Translations under genes and position numbers: made by a program | NCBI RefSeq assembly: GCF_010119195.1 | Contig: NZ_WRXL01000002.1 | Coordinates: 310,001-374,000, forward strand | DNA length: 64,000 bases | Origin: Haloarcula salina | GTDB taxonomy: Archaea; Halobacteriota; Halobacteria; Halobacteriales; Haloarculaceae | Direction of reading: 5' to 3' | Shown here: positions 49,154 through 57,458 of the stretch, in pieces | Layout: every line of letters starts with the position of its first letter | How positions within the stretch are numbered: position 1 is the first letter of the stretch | The notes under the pieces: model-generated | Told to the model about the DNA's origin: nothing | Seen by the model: the letters and a program-made list of their open reading frames with translations, nothing else | Database searches by the model: none

Positions 49154-50872
49154 ATGGGATACAGAATCGTCAGTGGACTATGCACGTTTCTCCTCTTGGT
49201 CGCAGTCGTCTCTCTCTCCGTCGGTGTCGTCGCAGCCAATAGTGCAGCTCCGCAAGCCGAGAACGCGACGGTCGTCACGAACGAGAGCGGACCCGCGATA
49301 GCGACGGTCCAGCCGACACAGGCCGTCGATCGCGGACCGAACGGAACTGCCTTCGTCTGGGAACGGATCGACGGCGAGCGCGCCAGCGGCTATCAAATCG
49401 CGACGAGCGTCGTCTCACCGGGGGCGAACGCGTCGGTCTGTCTGCGCGCGAACGGATCGGTCTCGTGTGCGCCCGTTGGCCCCGACGGACACGTGAACCT
49501 CTCGACCCCGGGCGCTGACGGACTCGCGTCGCTCACTGTCTCTCTCTCTAACGCGAGTTCGAACGCGACGCTCGACGCCGAGACGGTCCCGCTTCAGGCG
49601 ATCGAGCGGACCGGGGACCTCGATGCCGACGGTCTCAACAACAGCAACGAGATCGAACTGGGGACGAACCTGACCACCGCCGACAGCGACGGCGATGGGC
49701 TGACCGACGGTGCGGAAGTGCACCAGTACGGGACCGATCCGTCCATCGCCGACACTGACGAGGACGGACTGGTCGACGCCGCCGAGGTACGGGGCGGGTC
49801 CGACCCGACGCTGGCCGACACGGACCGGGACGGACTGGTCGACGAGCGCGAACTGGCGGTGGGAACGAACCCGTCGGCGATCGACACCGACGGTGACGGC
49901 CTGACCGACCAGCGGGAGGTCTCGGGGAAGACCGACCCGACAGTTGCCGACACAGACGGTGACGGCGTGCTGGACGGGACGGAACTGAAGATCGGTACCA
50001 ACCCGGCGAAGGCCGACAGCGATGGGGACGGCATCGCCGACGGGCGCGAGCGCTCGCTCGGGACGAACCCGACGGTGGTCGACACTGATGGCGACGGCCT
50101 CAGCGACGGCGCGGAACTCCGGGCCGGGACCGAGCCGACGGTCTCCGACACCGACGGTGACGGCCTCGCCGACGGCCGCGAACTGGAGGTCGGAACGTCG
50201 CCGCTGACGGTCGACACCGACAGCGACGGCCTCAGCGACGGCACCGAGGTCTCGACGACCGGAACGTCGCCGCTCGCGTCCGACTCCGACGGCGACTTGC
50301 TCAGCGATCAGCAGGAAGTCACCTGGGGGACGGACCCGAACAGCGCGCTCACACCGGCGTGGGTCACGTCCGCGTTCCTCGGTTTCGTCATCGGAATCGG
50401 GCTGACGGTCGCCGCGATCAGGCGCGGCTCGCTCACGGATCTCTCCGCGTCGCTCAGGCTGTTCGTCTACCGCTCGCTCGAATTCGACAGGGAAATCATC
50501 GAGATCAATAGGCAGATCGAGGCCGGCGACGAACAGCGTGGGGCACCGGACGAACCGATGTCCGATGCGGAGTGCGCGAGTGACGTGTTCGAGCGTGCCG
50601 ACACGGAACTCGTCCCCGACGAGCGACTCGTCACGATGATGCTGAAAGCCGAGAGCGGCCGAATGCACCAGAGCGACATCGTCGCGGCCACGGACTGGTC
50701 GAAGGCGAAGGTCAGCCGGCTGCTCTCGAGCATGGCCGACGCCGACGACGTCGTAAAGATTCGCCTCGGACGCGAGAACCTCATCTGTCTGGAGCGGGCC
50801 AAGCCCGCCGCCGCGACGCCCACTCACGCTGCGAATCCGACCGACGGACGGCCGCCCACACCGGGCGGATAA
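49154..50872 (+). CDS. Transmembrane regulator: signal, eleven Ca-binding-type repeats, TM helix, cytosolic winged helix
   Basis: The protein is 572 aa. Residues 1-28 are a signal peptide or anchor; 29-155 form a polar, N-x-T-rich beta region. From 156 to about 396 come eleven repeats of 19-23 residues with the DxDxDGLxDGxE core (for example DTDGDGLTDQREVSGKTDP), the calcium-binding pattern of thrombospondin type 3/dockerin-like repeats. A single helix (residues 404-422) follows. The cytoplasmic part ends in a winged helix of the DUF7343 kind (VPDERLVTMMLKAESGRMHQSDIVAATDWSKAKVSRLLSSMADADDVVKIRLGRENLICL, about 487-545). An outside sensor and inside DNA-binding domain in one chain suggests a one-component membrane-spanning regulator. 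A TATA-like ggatattatt about 25 bases upstream suits a leaderless transcript. Confidence 0.85.
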   Translation: MGYRIVSGLCTFLLLVAVVSLSVGVVAANSAAPQAENATVVTNESGPAIATVQPTQAVDRGPNGTAFVWERIDGERASGYQIATSVVSPGANASVCLRANGSVSCAPVGPDGHVNLSTPGADGLASLTVSLSNASSNATLDAETVPLQAIERTGDLDADGLNNSNEIELGTNLTTADSDGDGLTDGAEVHQYGTDPSIADTDEDGLVDAAEVRGGSDPTLADTDRDGLVDERELAVGTNPSAIDTDGDGLTDQREVSGKTDPTVADTDGDGVLDGTELKIGTNPAKADSDGDGIADGRERSLGTNPTVVDTDGDGLSDGAELRAGTEPTVSDTDGDGLADGRELEVGTSPLTVDTDSDGLSDGTEVSTTGTSPLASDSDGDLLSDQQEVTWGTDPNSALTPAWVTSAFLGFVIGIGLTVAAIRRGSLTDLSASLRLFVYRSLEFDREIIEINRQIEAGDEQRGAPDEPMSDAECASDVFERADTELVPDERLVTMMLKAESGRMHQSDIVAATDWSKAKVSRLLSSMADADDVVKIRLGRENLICLERAKPAAATPTHAANPTDGRPPTPGG

Positions 50873-51374
50873 CTCTCCGCCACGGACATCCGGGCCAGCC
50901 CGGTCGATAGTCACATCTCTCTTCCGCACCCGGCGCTCGCGCCCGCTTCACTCGCTCGCAGGACCATCACGTGAACGAGTCGATTCCTCGTCCGCGATCC
51001 CGACACCCCTCCGCATCACCTCGAATTGGCCGAATTTGTCCTCCTCAAGCCCGTACATGGTCGAATTCGATATTCGAGGTATGTTATCAGCTCTGACATG
51101 TGTCTGGCGGATTTGCGCGAAACGGTTCGGTATCCTACATAATCTCCAGCAGAAACGCGAAAACGGTTGTCTATCTGTCTCGAAACGATCGGCCGAACCG
51201 AAGCATCGGCTAACGTGCCGAAAATGGGCTACTGTGGGCCCATATGTCCGGTTCTCTCGCTGTGAACTGACGGTAAACCGTTCGTTATCTCCCCGGTAAA
51301 ACGGTGAAACAGTCGCAACCGGCGGAACAGTCGGCCCGGTATATGTCGGGTGGGTAGCAAAGGGTGAGACGAAC
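50873..51374. other. 502-bp regulatory region upstream of the DUF7344-type regulators
   Basis: No convincing gene. The region is AT-richer than its surroundings and rich in short repeats: CGAATT at 51022, 51031 and 51062 (the last in the 10-base palindrome TCGAATTCGA), AAACGGTT at 51120-51127 and 51161-51168, the palindrome ACGGTAAACCGT at 51270-51281, and CGGTAAA again at 51294-51300. A TATA-like ggtatatgtc at about 51337-51346 lies roughly 30 bases before the ATG of the first regulator. Open frames over it are Ser/Arg-rich shadows. Confidence 0.5.
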
Positions 51375-52067
51375 ATGTCGATAGCTGAGACGACTACAGA
51401 ACCCTCCGCAGCCGGTTCCGACGACGAGTTAGAGACAGACGAGGAACTCACGCGCGACGACATCTTCCACGTCCTCCAATGTCGTCGTCGCCGCCTCGTA
51501 CTCAAGTATCTGCACGAGTACTCCGGTGACGAGCCGGCAGACATGAGCGACATCGCCGAGCACATCGCCGCGCTGGAGCACGACACCACGGTCGACGCGC
51601 TCCGGTCGAAGCAACGCCAGCGCGTGTACATCGCGCTGTACCAGTCCCACCTCCCGAAGATGGACGACGCGGGCGTCGTCAACTACAACCAGGACCGCGG
51701 ACTGGTCGAACCGACGCCGCTCGCGAGCGCATTCGACAGGTACCTGGATCAGGAGCCGTCGCTCCTGTCGACGCCCACCGACGAGACGCCGGCTCGGGCT
51801 GCGACCGAGTCCCGGGACCGTGACGCGACGACGGCCGAGTCTCGGGACACCGACGTGTCGACGCGGTCTCTCGGTGCGGCCGGGGTCGTGCTCGCCACCG
51901 CGGGACTGGGGATCGGTAGCCTCTTCCTCCCGGCCCTCTCCGGCGTCGGGCTCGCGATACTGGCCAGCGTCCTGTTCCTGGGGATCGGACTGGGTCACTG
52001 GCTGTCGACGCCCTCGGAACGTCACACGGCCGACCTCGTCTCGTCGGCTGTCGGGCGTGTGAAGTGA
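51375..52067 (+). CDS. DUF7344-type HTH regulator with two membrane helices, copy 1
   Basis: The protein is 230 aa. After an acidic start (SIAETTTEPSAAGSDDELETDEEL), residues about 26-115 form the HTH domain: LTRDDIFHVLQCRRRRLVLKYLHEYSGDEPADMSDIAEHIAALEHDTTVDALRSKQRQRVYIALYQSHLPKMDDAGVVNYNQDRGLVEPTP. The C-terminus carries two helices (SLGAAGVVLATAGLGIGSLFLPALSG and VGLAILASVLFLGIGLGHWL). The LQ.RRRRxxLxYL and SLYQxHLPKxDxxGVVxYN blocks are those of DUF7344. Such membrane-bound HTH proteins are abundant in haloarchaea; targets are not known. It is followed 58 bases downstream by a shorter paralogue. Confidence 0.85.
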   Translation: MSIAETTTEPSAAGSDDELETDEELTRDDIFHVLQCRRRRLVLKYLHEYSGDEPADMSDIAEHIAALEHDTTVDALRSKQRQRVYIALYQSHLPKMDDAGVVNYNQDRGLVEPTPLASAFDRYLDQEPSLLSTPTDETPARAATESRDRDATTAESRDTDVSTRSLGAAGVVLATAGLGIGSLFLPALSGVGLAILASVLFLGIGLGHWLSTPSERHTADLVSSAVGRVK

Positions 52068-52124
52068 GCCCCGCGTAGAACATGACAGATCGCACGACGT
52101 GACGACCGGACGACACTCAACCGT

Positions 52125-52673
52125 ATGACACCAGTTATCGGACTCGCAAGCGTCGGTGAGGTCGAAGAGCGGACGGTCACGCCTGACAACTCCGGAATCG
52201 ACGACGACACGGCGTTCGATATCCTGGGGAACGAACGTCGTCGCGCCTGTCTCAACTATCTCGCCGGCCGTGACGGCAGTCTCCCGGTCAGCGACCTCGG
52301 TCGAGCGGTCGCCCGCGAGGTGACCGACCCGGATACCGACGAGGACGACCTCTACGACAGCGTCTATATCTCGCTGTGTCAAAGTCATCTTCCGCGGCTC
52401 GATTCGGTCGGCCTCGTCGAGTACGACCGGGACGAGAAACTGGTCGAGACCGGTCCCTCGTTCGGCGACATCGACCACCTTCTCGACGCTCCCGACCGCG
52501 AGCCCGATTCCGGCCGTCCCGTCAGCCCACTCGCCGTCGCGTGCGTGGCGACGGTCTGCAGTCTCCCCGCCCTGATCGTCAGTCCCCCAGCGCTCAGCGC
52601 CGTCGTCCTGTTCGGACTCGCAGCGGTCAACCTCGTCGGCCTCGGCCTCGAATACGGCCCGTTCGGCGAGTGA
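52125..52673 (+). CDS. DUF7344-type HTH regulator with membrane helices, copy 2
   Basis: The protein is 182 aa and paralogous to the preceding gene. The HTH core reads FDILGNERRRACLNYLAGRDGSLPVSDLGRAVAREV, then DSVYISLCQSHLPRLDSVGLVEYDRDEKLVETGPSF. Two hydrophobic segments follow (LAVACVATVCSLPALIV and LSAVVLFGLAAVNLVGLGLEYG). The first 30 residues are a distinct acidic arm. It is shorter than copy 1, with about 35% identity in the HTH part by eye. Close spacing suggests a common transcript, though it has its own possible start region. Confidence 0.83.
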   Translation: MTPVIGLASVGEVEERTVTPDNSGIDDDTAFDILGNERRRACLNYLAGRDGSLPVSDLGRAVAREVTDPDTDEDDLYDSVYISLCQSHLPRLDSVGLVEYDRDEKLVETGPSFGDIDHLLDAPDREPDSGRPVSPLAVACVATVCSLPALIVSPPALSAVVLFGLAAVNLVGLGLEYGPFGE

Positions 52674-52880
52674 GCGGTTCGCCGGTGAATCTCGCGGACG
52701 GGTAGACAGTTGGTACTCACTGATAGCCGAGAGCCCGCCGCGGCGGAGTCCGGTGATTTTCACACCGAGTCGGCCGTGCGCGAGACCGTGTTCGCGTACG
52801 CCGAGAAGTCGGCGTATACCGAAATTCGCCGCGGCGTAAGGGTACGTATAGTCAAACGGGATTGTCCCGAAGGGGTGAGC

Positions 52881-53009
52881 ATGACCGACTACGCCAGTAT
52901 GCGGCGGGCGATCGAGGAGACCAAGGAGTCGTTCGACGCCGTCGAACGGTTCTATCGCCAGTCGCCGCTCTACTCCTGGATCGACACGCCGCTCCGAGAC
53001 GAGCCGTAG
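52881..53009 (+). CDS. 42-aa small protein, hypothetical
   Basis: The reading begins at ATG after GGGGTGAGC, giving MTDYASMRRAIEETKESFDAVERFYRQSPLYSWIDTPLRDEP. Its first half is amphipathic helical (MRRAIEETKESFDAVERF) and the rest contains aromatic residues. A TATA-like acgtatag lies about 28-37 bases upstream, and an SD-like GGGGTGA precedes the ATG, both in favour of a real gene. A longer in-frame start at 52710 is possible but adds Ala/Glu-rich residues. Family not recognised. It is upstream of trkA by 110 bases. Confidence 0.5.
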   Translation: MTDYASMRRAIEETKESFDAVERFYRQSPLYSWIDTPLRDEP

Positions 53010-53119
53010 CGTCCGGTCGAGCGCCGAGTTCCCCACGAGCGACGCGTCCCGGCGGGATGGAAATACACTTCACCGGCCGGCCGGAAGCCGTCGGACATGA
53101 ACCAGGCGGAGGAGCGACA

Positions 53120-54451
53120 GTGTACGTCGTGATCGTCGGCGCGGGCGAGGTGGGATCCAGTATCGCCCGGAGCCTCTCCGACAACCACGAAGTCGCGGTC
53201 ATCGACATCGACGGCGAGCGGGTCGAGAGCCTGATGTACGACGCCGACATCCTCGGCGTCGAGGGCGACGGGGCGGATCTCGATACGCTCGCCGAGGCCG
53301 GTATCGAGAAGGCCGACGTGCTCATCGCCAGCACCGACGACGACGAGACGAACATCGTCACCTGCGGCACGGCCATGACGATCGCCGACGCCTTCACCAT
53401 CTCGCGGGTCAAGAGCGCGAAGTTCCTGCGAACCTGGCAGCAGTCTCGCCGGGCCTTCGGCGTCGATCACATGGTCGCGACGAACCTGCTCACCGCCGAG
53501 AACATCGCTCGCGTCATCGGGCTCCCCGGCGCGCGCGACGTGGAGACGTTCGTCAACGGCATGGTCCAGATGGCGGAGTTCGAGATCCAGGGATCGAGTC
53601 CCATCGCCGACCAGACGGTCGCCGAGGCCGACCGCTACGAGTCGCTGACGTTCGCCGCCGTGTTGCGCGACGACGACGTGATCATTCCGCGCGGGGAGAC
53701 GGTGATCCGGGCGGACGACGACATCGTCGTCATCGGGAGCCCCGAGAGCGTCCGGACGTTCGCGGCCGCGATCGCACCTGACTCGAACGCGACCCAGAAC
53801 GTCGTGGTCATCGGCGGGAGCGACGTGGGCTATCACACCGCCTCGCTGCTCCAGGACCGCGGTATCAAGCCGCGCCTCGTCGAGCACGACCACGACCGAG
53901 CCCGCGAACTCGCCGAAGAACTCGAAGGGACGACGGTCCTCGAAAGCGACGCGACGGACCGCGAGTTCCTAGAGCGCGAGCACATCGCCGACGCCGACGC
54001 GGTCGTCGCGGCGCTCGACAGCGACGAGAAGAACCTCCTGGTGGCGCTGCTCGCGAAGCGACTCGGGGCCCAGCGGACCGTCTCTGTCGTGAACGCCGGC
54101 GAGTACGTCGACCTGTTCGAGGCCGTCGGGGTCGACGTCGCCGTCAATCCGCGCGAGGCGACCGCCGAGGAGATCACGCGGTTCACGCGCGAGTACGACG
54201 CCGAGAAAGTCGCCATCATCGAGTCCGACCGCGCCGAGGTGCTCGAAATCGAGGTCACTGAAGAGAGCGTCCTGGCCGGCCGCCCGATCCGCGAGTCGAT
54301 CCAGGAGTTCCCGTCCGGCGTCGTCGTCGGCGCGATCAGCCGCGGCGGCGAACTGGTCATCCCGCGCGGTGATACGGTCGTCCAGCGCGACGACCACGTC
54401 GTCGTCTTCGTCGACGCCGAGTGCCTGGACACCGTGAGCGACATGCTCTGA
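53120..54451 (+). CDS. trkA: Trk potassium uptake system NAD-binding protein TrkA
   Basis: The protein is 443 aa from a GTG that follows GGAGGAGCGACA. It has two RCK (regulator of K conductance) units: N-terminal VYVVIVGAGEVGSSIARSLSDNHEVAVIDID with Rossmann G-x-G-x-x-G, and a second Rossmann domain VVVIGGSDVGYHTASLLQDRGIKPRLVEHD at about residues 230-260. Each is followed by a TrkA-C domain (RYESLTFAAVLRDDDVIIPRGETVIRADDDIVVIGSPE and VLAGRPIRESIQEFPSGVVVGAISRGGELVIPRGDTVVQRDDHVVVFVD). It binds NAD(H)/ATP and gates TrkH, the next gene. High K+ uptake is central for a salt-in halophile. Confidence 0.95.
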   Translation: MYVVIVGAGEVGSSIARSLSDNHEVAVIDIDGERVESLMYDADILGVEGDGADLDTLAEAGIEKADVLIASTDDDETNIVTCGTAMTIADAFTISRVKSAKFLRTWQQSRRAFGVDHMVATNLLTAENIARVIGLPGARDVETFVNGMVQMAEFEIQGSSPIADQTVAEADRYESLTFAAVLRDDDVIIPRGETVIRADDDIVVIGSPESVRTFAAAIAPDSNATQNVVVIGGSDVGYHTASLLQDRGIKPRLVEHDHDRARELAEELEGTTVLESDATDREFLEREHIADADAVVAALDSDEKNLLVALLAKRLGAQRTVSVVNAGEYVDLFEAVGVDVAVNPREATAEEITRFTREYDAEKVAIIESDRAEVLEIEVTEESVLAGRPIRESIQEFPSGVVVGAISRGGELVIPRGDTVVQRDDHVVVFVDAECLDTVSDML

Positions 54452-54546
54452 GCGTGGGGCCCGTCGCCGTGGCCGGGCTACACCGGTCGCGGAACGGGGG
54501 ATTTTTCGCGCTCGGCGCGTCACGGTCGTCCAATGGGTGACCCGCC

Positions 54547-56082
54547 GTGTCGGTCCGCGTAGCCTGGCAGCAGAGCGTCGCGTTCACTGGAACGATACTC
54601 AAGTACCTCGCCGCGACCATGCTCGTCCCGCTCGGAATCAGCCTCGTCTACGGGGACGACACCATCGTCTTTCTCGCATCCATCGCGATTACCGTCGCCA
54701 TCGGGCTCGGTCTCGAACGCCTGGACGACGACCCGCAACTCGGCCCGCGAGAGGGGCTCTTGCTCGTCGCGCTGTCGTGGGGCGCGGTCGCGCTGGTCGG
54801 CGCGATCCCGTACGTCCTCGCCGGCTACGGCACGGAGTCGGCGCTGGGCGACCCCGTCAACGCCCTCTTCGAGTCGATGTCGGGGTTCACGACCACCGGC
54901 GCGACCGCGACGGTGGAGATCTCCTTCGAACAGCACTCTCACGCCCTGTTGATGTGGCGACAGCTGAGCCAGTGGCTCGGTGGCATGGGGATCATCGTGC
55001 TGATGGTCGCGATCCTCCCGGAGGCCGCCGTCAACGGGGCGCAGTTGATCGAGTCGGAGGCCCCCGGCCCCGAGCTCCAGAAGCTAACGCCGAAGATCGC
55101 CGAGACGGCCCGCCTGCTCTGGCTGTTCTACATCGGCTTCACGGTGCTGTACGTGGTCCTGTTGCTCGCGCTCCACGCGGTCGGCGCGGCCCCGAACATG
55201 GGCGTGTACAACGCGGTCGCACACGGCTTCACGACGCTCCCGACGGGCGGCTTCTCGCCGGAGGCCGCTAGCATGGCCGCGTTCTCGCCGGCCGTGCAGT
55301 GGCTCGCCATTCCGTTCATGCTCGTCGCCGGGACCAACTTCGCGCTGTTCTACTTCATGCTCCGGGACGACTACCTCTCGTTTTTCAGGGACCGCGAGTT
55401 CCAGGCGTATCTCGGCGCCAACGCCGGCTTCGCAGTGCTCCTGTGGGGGCTGCTCTTCACCGGCTCCGCGCCGGCGCTGGAAGTCGGCGGTGTCACGCAG
55501 GGCGCGCTCGAAAACTCTCTGCGGCAGGCCACATTCCAGGTCGCGTCACTGGTAAACTCGACGGGCTACGCCACCAGCGACTTCGCGCAGTGGGACGCCA
55601 CCTCGCAGGCGGTGTTGCTGTTCGCGATGTTCGTGGGTGGCTCCGCCGGGTCGACCGGCGGCGGAATCAAGGTCGTCCGCTGGCTCGTCGTCTTCAAGAG
55701 CCTCCGCCGACAGCTGTTCACGACGGCCCATCCCGACGCCGTCCGGCCCGTCCGCCTCGGCGGACAGGTCATCGACGAGGACGTCATCAGCGCTATCTAC
55801 GGCTTCACGCTGTTGTACCTGATCGTCCTGGGCACGTCGTCGATACTGCTCATGCTCGATGCGACGCGCGTCGGCCTCGAACTGACGGTCCTGGAAGCGG
55901 TCAGCGCCAGCCTGGCGACGCTCGGGAACATCGGTCCCGGCTTCGGATTCCTCGGGCCCTTCGGCAGCTACGAGGAGTTTCCGACCACCAGCAGGCTGCT
56001 GATGATCTTCCTGATGTGGCTCGGCCGCCTGGAGATCATCCCCGTGTTCGTCATCTTCACCGGTCCGTTCTGGAACGAGTGA
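54547..56082 (+). CDS. trkH: Trk potassium uptake system membrane protein TrkH
   Basis: The protein is 511 aa from GTG (MSVRVAWQQSV). It has about ten helices in four M-P-M-like repeats; P-loops include VNALFESMSGFTTTGAT, AVAHGFTTLPTGGFSPEAAS, ATFQVASLVNSTGYATSDF and EAVSASLATLGNIGPGFGFLG. Selectivity-filter Gly residues lie in SGFTTTGAT, LPTGGF, NSTGYAT and NIGPGF. GGSAGSTGGGIKVVRWLVVFKSL is the conserved TrkH loop after repeat 3. It acts with the TrkA protein encoded 95 bases upstream. Confidence 0.95.
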   Translation: MSVRVAWQQSVAFTGTILKYLAATMLVPLGISLVYGDDTIVFLASIAITVAIGLGLERLDDDPQLGPREGLLLVALSWGAVALVGAIPYVLAGYGTESALGDPVNALFESMSGFTTTGATATVEISFEQHSHALLMWRQLSQWLGGMGIIVLMVAILPEAAVNGAQLIESEAPGPELQKLTPKIAETARLLWLFYIGFTVLYVVLLLALHAVGAAPNMGVYNAVAHGFTTLPTGGFSPEAASMAAFSPAVQWLAIPFMLVAGTNFALFYFMLRDDYLSFFRDREFQAYLGANAGFAVLLWGLLFTGSAPALEVGGVTQGALENSLRQATFQVASLVNSTGYATSDFAQWDATSQAVLLFAMFVGGSAGSTGGGIKVVRWLVVFKSLRRQLFTTAHPDAVRPVRLGGQVIDEDVISAIYGFTLLYLIVLGTSSILLMLDATRVGLELTVLEAVSASLATLGNIGPGFGFLGPFGSYEEFPTTSRLLMIFLMWLGRLEIIPVFVIFTGPFWNE

Positions 56083-56137
56083 CCGCTGCGCCCGCGGTGA
56101 CCCCAGCGGATATAGCGGTTCGACGCGTAGTTCCTGC

Positions 56138-56464
56138 ATGACCAGTCCAGTGGCCTCACGCGTCACGGTCTCCGTCGCACCAGCCGAGGGCGACGACCCG
56201 TGGGAACACGTCGACACCGAGTGGCTCCTCGGCGAACTCCGCAAGGACACCTACGAGACGTACCTCAAGCGCGCTCACGAGGGCGCCGTCGCCGTGGGCG
56301 ACGAGTGGGACGAGTTCGTCAGCTGCGGCTGTGCGACGCCACAAGACGTGCTCCTCCGCGTCGAGCGCGTCGAGGGCGGCGACGCACTCGGTGTGGAAAC
56401 GACGCTGGCCATCGAAGTTCGGGAAGCCGAGACCGCCCAGTCGGTCACGCCCGAGTCCGAGTGA
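56138..56464 (+). CDS. Small conserved-looking haloarchaeal protein, hypothetical
   Basis: This 108-aa acidic protein has several helices and strands: ASRVTVSVAPAEGDDPWEHVDTEWLLGELRKDTYETYLKRAHEGAVAVGDEWDEFVSCGCATPQDVLLRVERVEGGDALGVETTLAIEVREAE. The CGCATPQDVLLRVERVEGG motif may hold a Cys pair. I do not recognise it. It lies between trkH (55 bases upstream) and phoU (105 bases downstream) on the same strand and may be a small accessory of that group; no evidence beyond position. Confidence 0.6.
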   Translation: MTSPVASRVTVSVAPAEGDDPWEHVDTEWLLGELRKDTYETYLKRAHEGAVAVGDEWDEFVSCGCATPQDVLLRVERVEGGDALGVETTLAIEVREAETAQSVTPESE

Positions 56465-56569
56465 CGCGGCGGCGACCCTGATGTGCGACCGTCGCCGCCC
56501 CGGCCCCGGTATCGGGAGATATTGGGACAAGGGAAAGGCTGATACATACCACCGGCAACAGTTCGGACC

Positions 56570-57250
56570 ATGCCACGCGAATCGTATCAGGAGCGACTCG
56601 AAACGCTCCGCGAAGACGTACTCTACATGTCCGAAGTCGTGCTCGAACGGCTCCGACTCGGGCTCGACGCCATCGAGCAGAAAGACGAGGAGATGGCCCG
56701 CGAAGTCATCGAGGGCGACCACGAGATCAATCAGCTGTATCTCGATCTCGAACAGGACTGCATCGACCTGCTGGCGCTCCAGCAGCCCGTCGCCTCCGAC
56801 CTGCGGTTCATCGCCGCCTCGTTCAAGATCATCACCGACCTGGAGCGGATGGGCGACCTCGCGACCAACCTCGGCGAGTACTCGCTGGAGGCCGAACGCG
56901 ACGTGTTCCCCGAGGTCGACATCCAGGAGGTCGCCGACGTGACCCTGGAGATGGTCGAGTCCGCGATGGACGCCTACGCCGAGGAGGACCCCGAGCAGTG
57001 CTACGCCATCGCCGATATCGACGACGAGGTCGACGAGCGCTGCGAGCGCGCCTCCGAGACCGTCGTGCGCGACCTCATCGAGCGCGAGATCGACGCCGAC
57101 TCCAGCGAGCAGGAGATCGAACAGCTGATGGCCGACGTGTCCCGGCTGCTGCTGACGATCCGCGACATCGAGCGGGTCGGCGACCACGCCGTCAACATCG
57201 CCGCCCGCACGCTGTACATGGTCGAGAACGACGACGACCTCATCTACTAG
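56570..57250 (+). CDS. phoU: PhoU-family regulator
   Basis: This 226-aa protein is made of two three-helix PhoU repeats. Typical E/DxxxD metal motifs are in VASDLRFIAASFKIITDLERMGDLATNLGEYSLEAE (repeat 1) and LMADVSRLLLTIRDIERVGDHAVNIAARTLYMVEN (repeat 2). PhoU usually adjusts phosphate uptake through PstSCAB/PhoR. No pst genes lie near it; it sits directly downstream of trkAH. A PhoU role in cation uptake control is only a thought from this position. TATA-like tgatacatacc is about 30 bases before the ATG. Confidence 0.92.
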   Translation: MPRESYQERLETLREDVLYMSEVVLERLRLGLDAIEQKDEEMAREVIEGDHEINQLYLDLEQDCIDLLALQQPVASDLRFIAASFKIITDLERMGDLATNLGEYSLEAERDVFPEVDIQEVADVTLEMVESAMDAYAEEDPEQCYAIADIDDEVDERCERASETVVRDLIEREIDADSSEQEIEQLMADVSRLLLTIRDIERVGDHAVNIAARTLYMVENDDDLIY

Positions 57251-57330
57251 TACCTTTTTCCGCCTCGGGTATCCTCGGCCGTCGTCGGCGGCCTGCGGGT
57301 ACCGCTCGGCGCAAAAATCTACGCTAAAAA

Positions 57331-57346
57331 GGCCGGAATCTCGGCC
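57331..57346. terminator. Possible terminator between convergent phoU and radB
   Basis: GGCCG (57331-57335) pairs with CGGCC (57342-57346) across a 6-base loop. On the minus strand the hairpin is followed by TTTTTAGC, as expected for termination of the leftward transcript (radB). The phoU end already has CCTTTTTCCG at 57252-57261. Confidence 0.35.
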
Positions 57347-57458
57347 ACGGGCCTCGATCCGGTGAAACGGCTCGCTCCGCTCGCCGTATGCCCTCCGCGA
57401 CAGCGAACCGGCTACTCGGACGGTTTCGATAGGGCCGTCGAATCCGCGTCGGGAACGC

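Noticed and set aside
49618-50340. Repeated DNA as a CRISPR or satellite array
   Set aside because: The periodicity is 57-69 bases but follows codons of a protein repeat (DxDxDGLxDG) without constant spacers.
51036-51299. 87-codon plus-strand frame in the regulatory region
   Set aside because: Basic, Cys/Arg/Ser-rich, very different from the acidic proteins of this genome; overlaps repeated motifs.
51429-53036. 535-codon open frame antisense to the two DUF7344-type genes
   Set aside because: The plus-strand proteins have clear HTH and membrane patterns, while this frame has composition typical of antisense reading.
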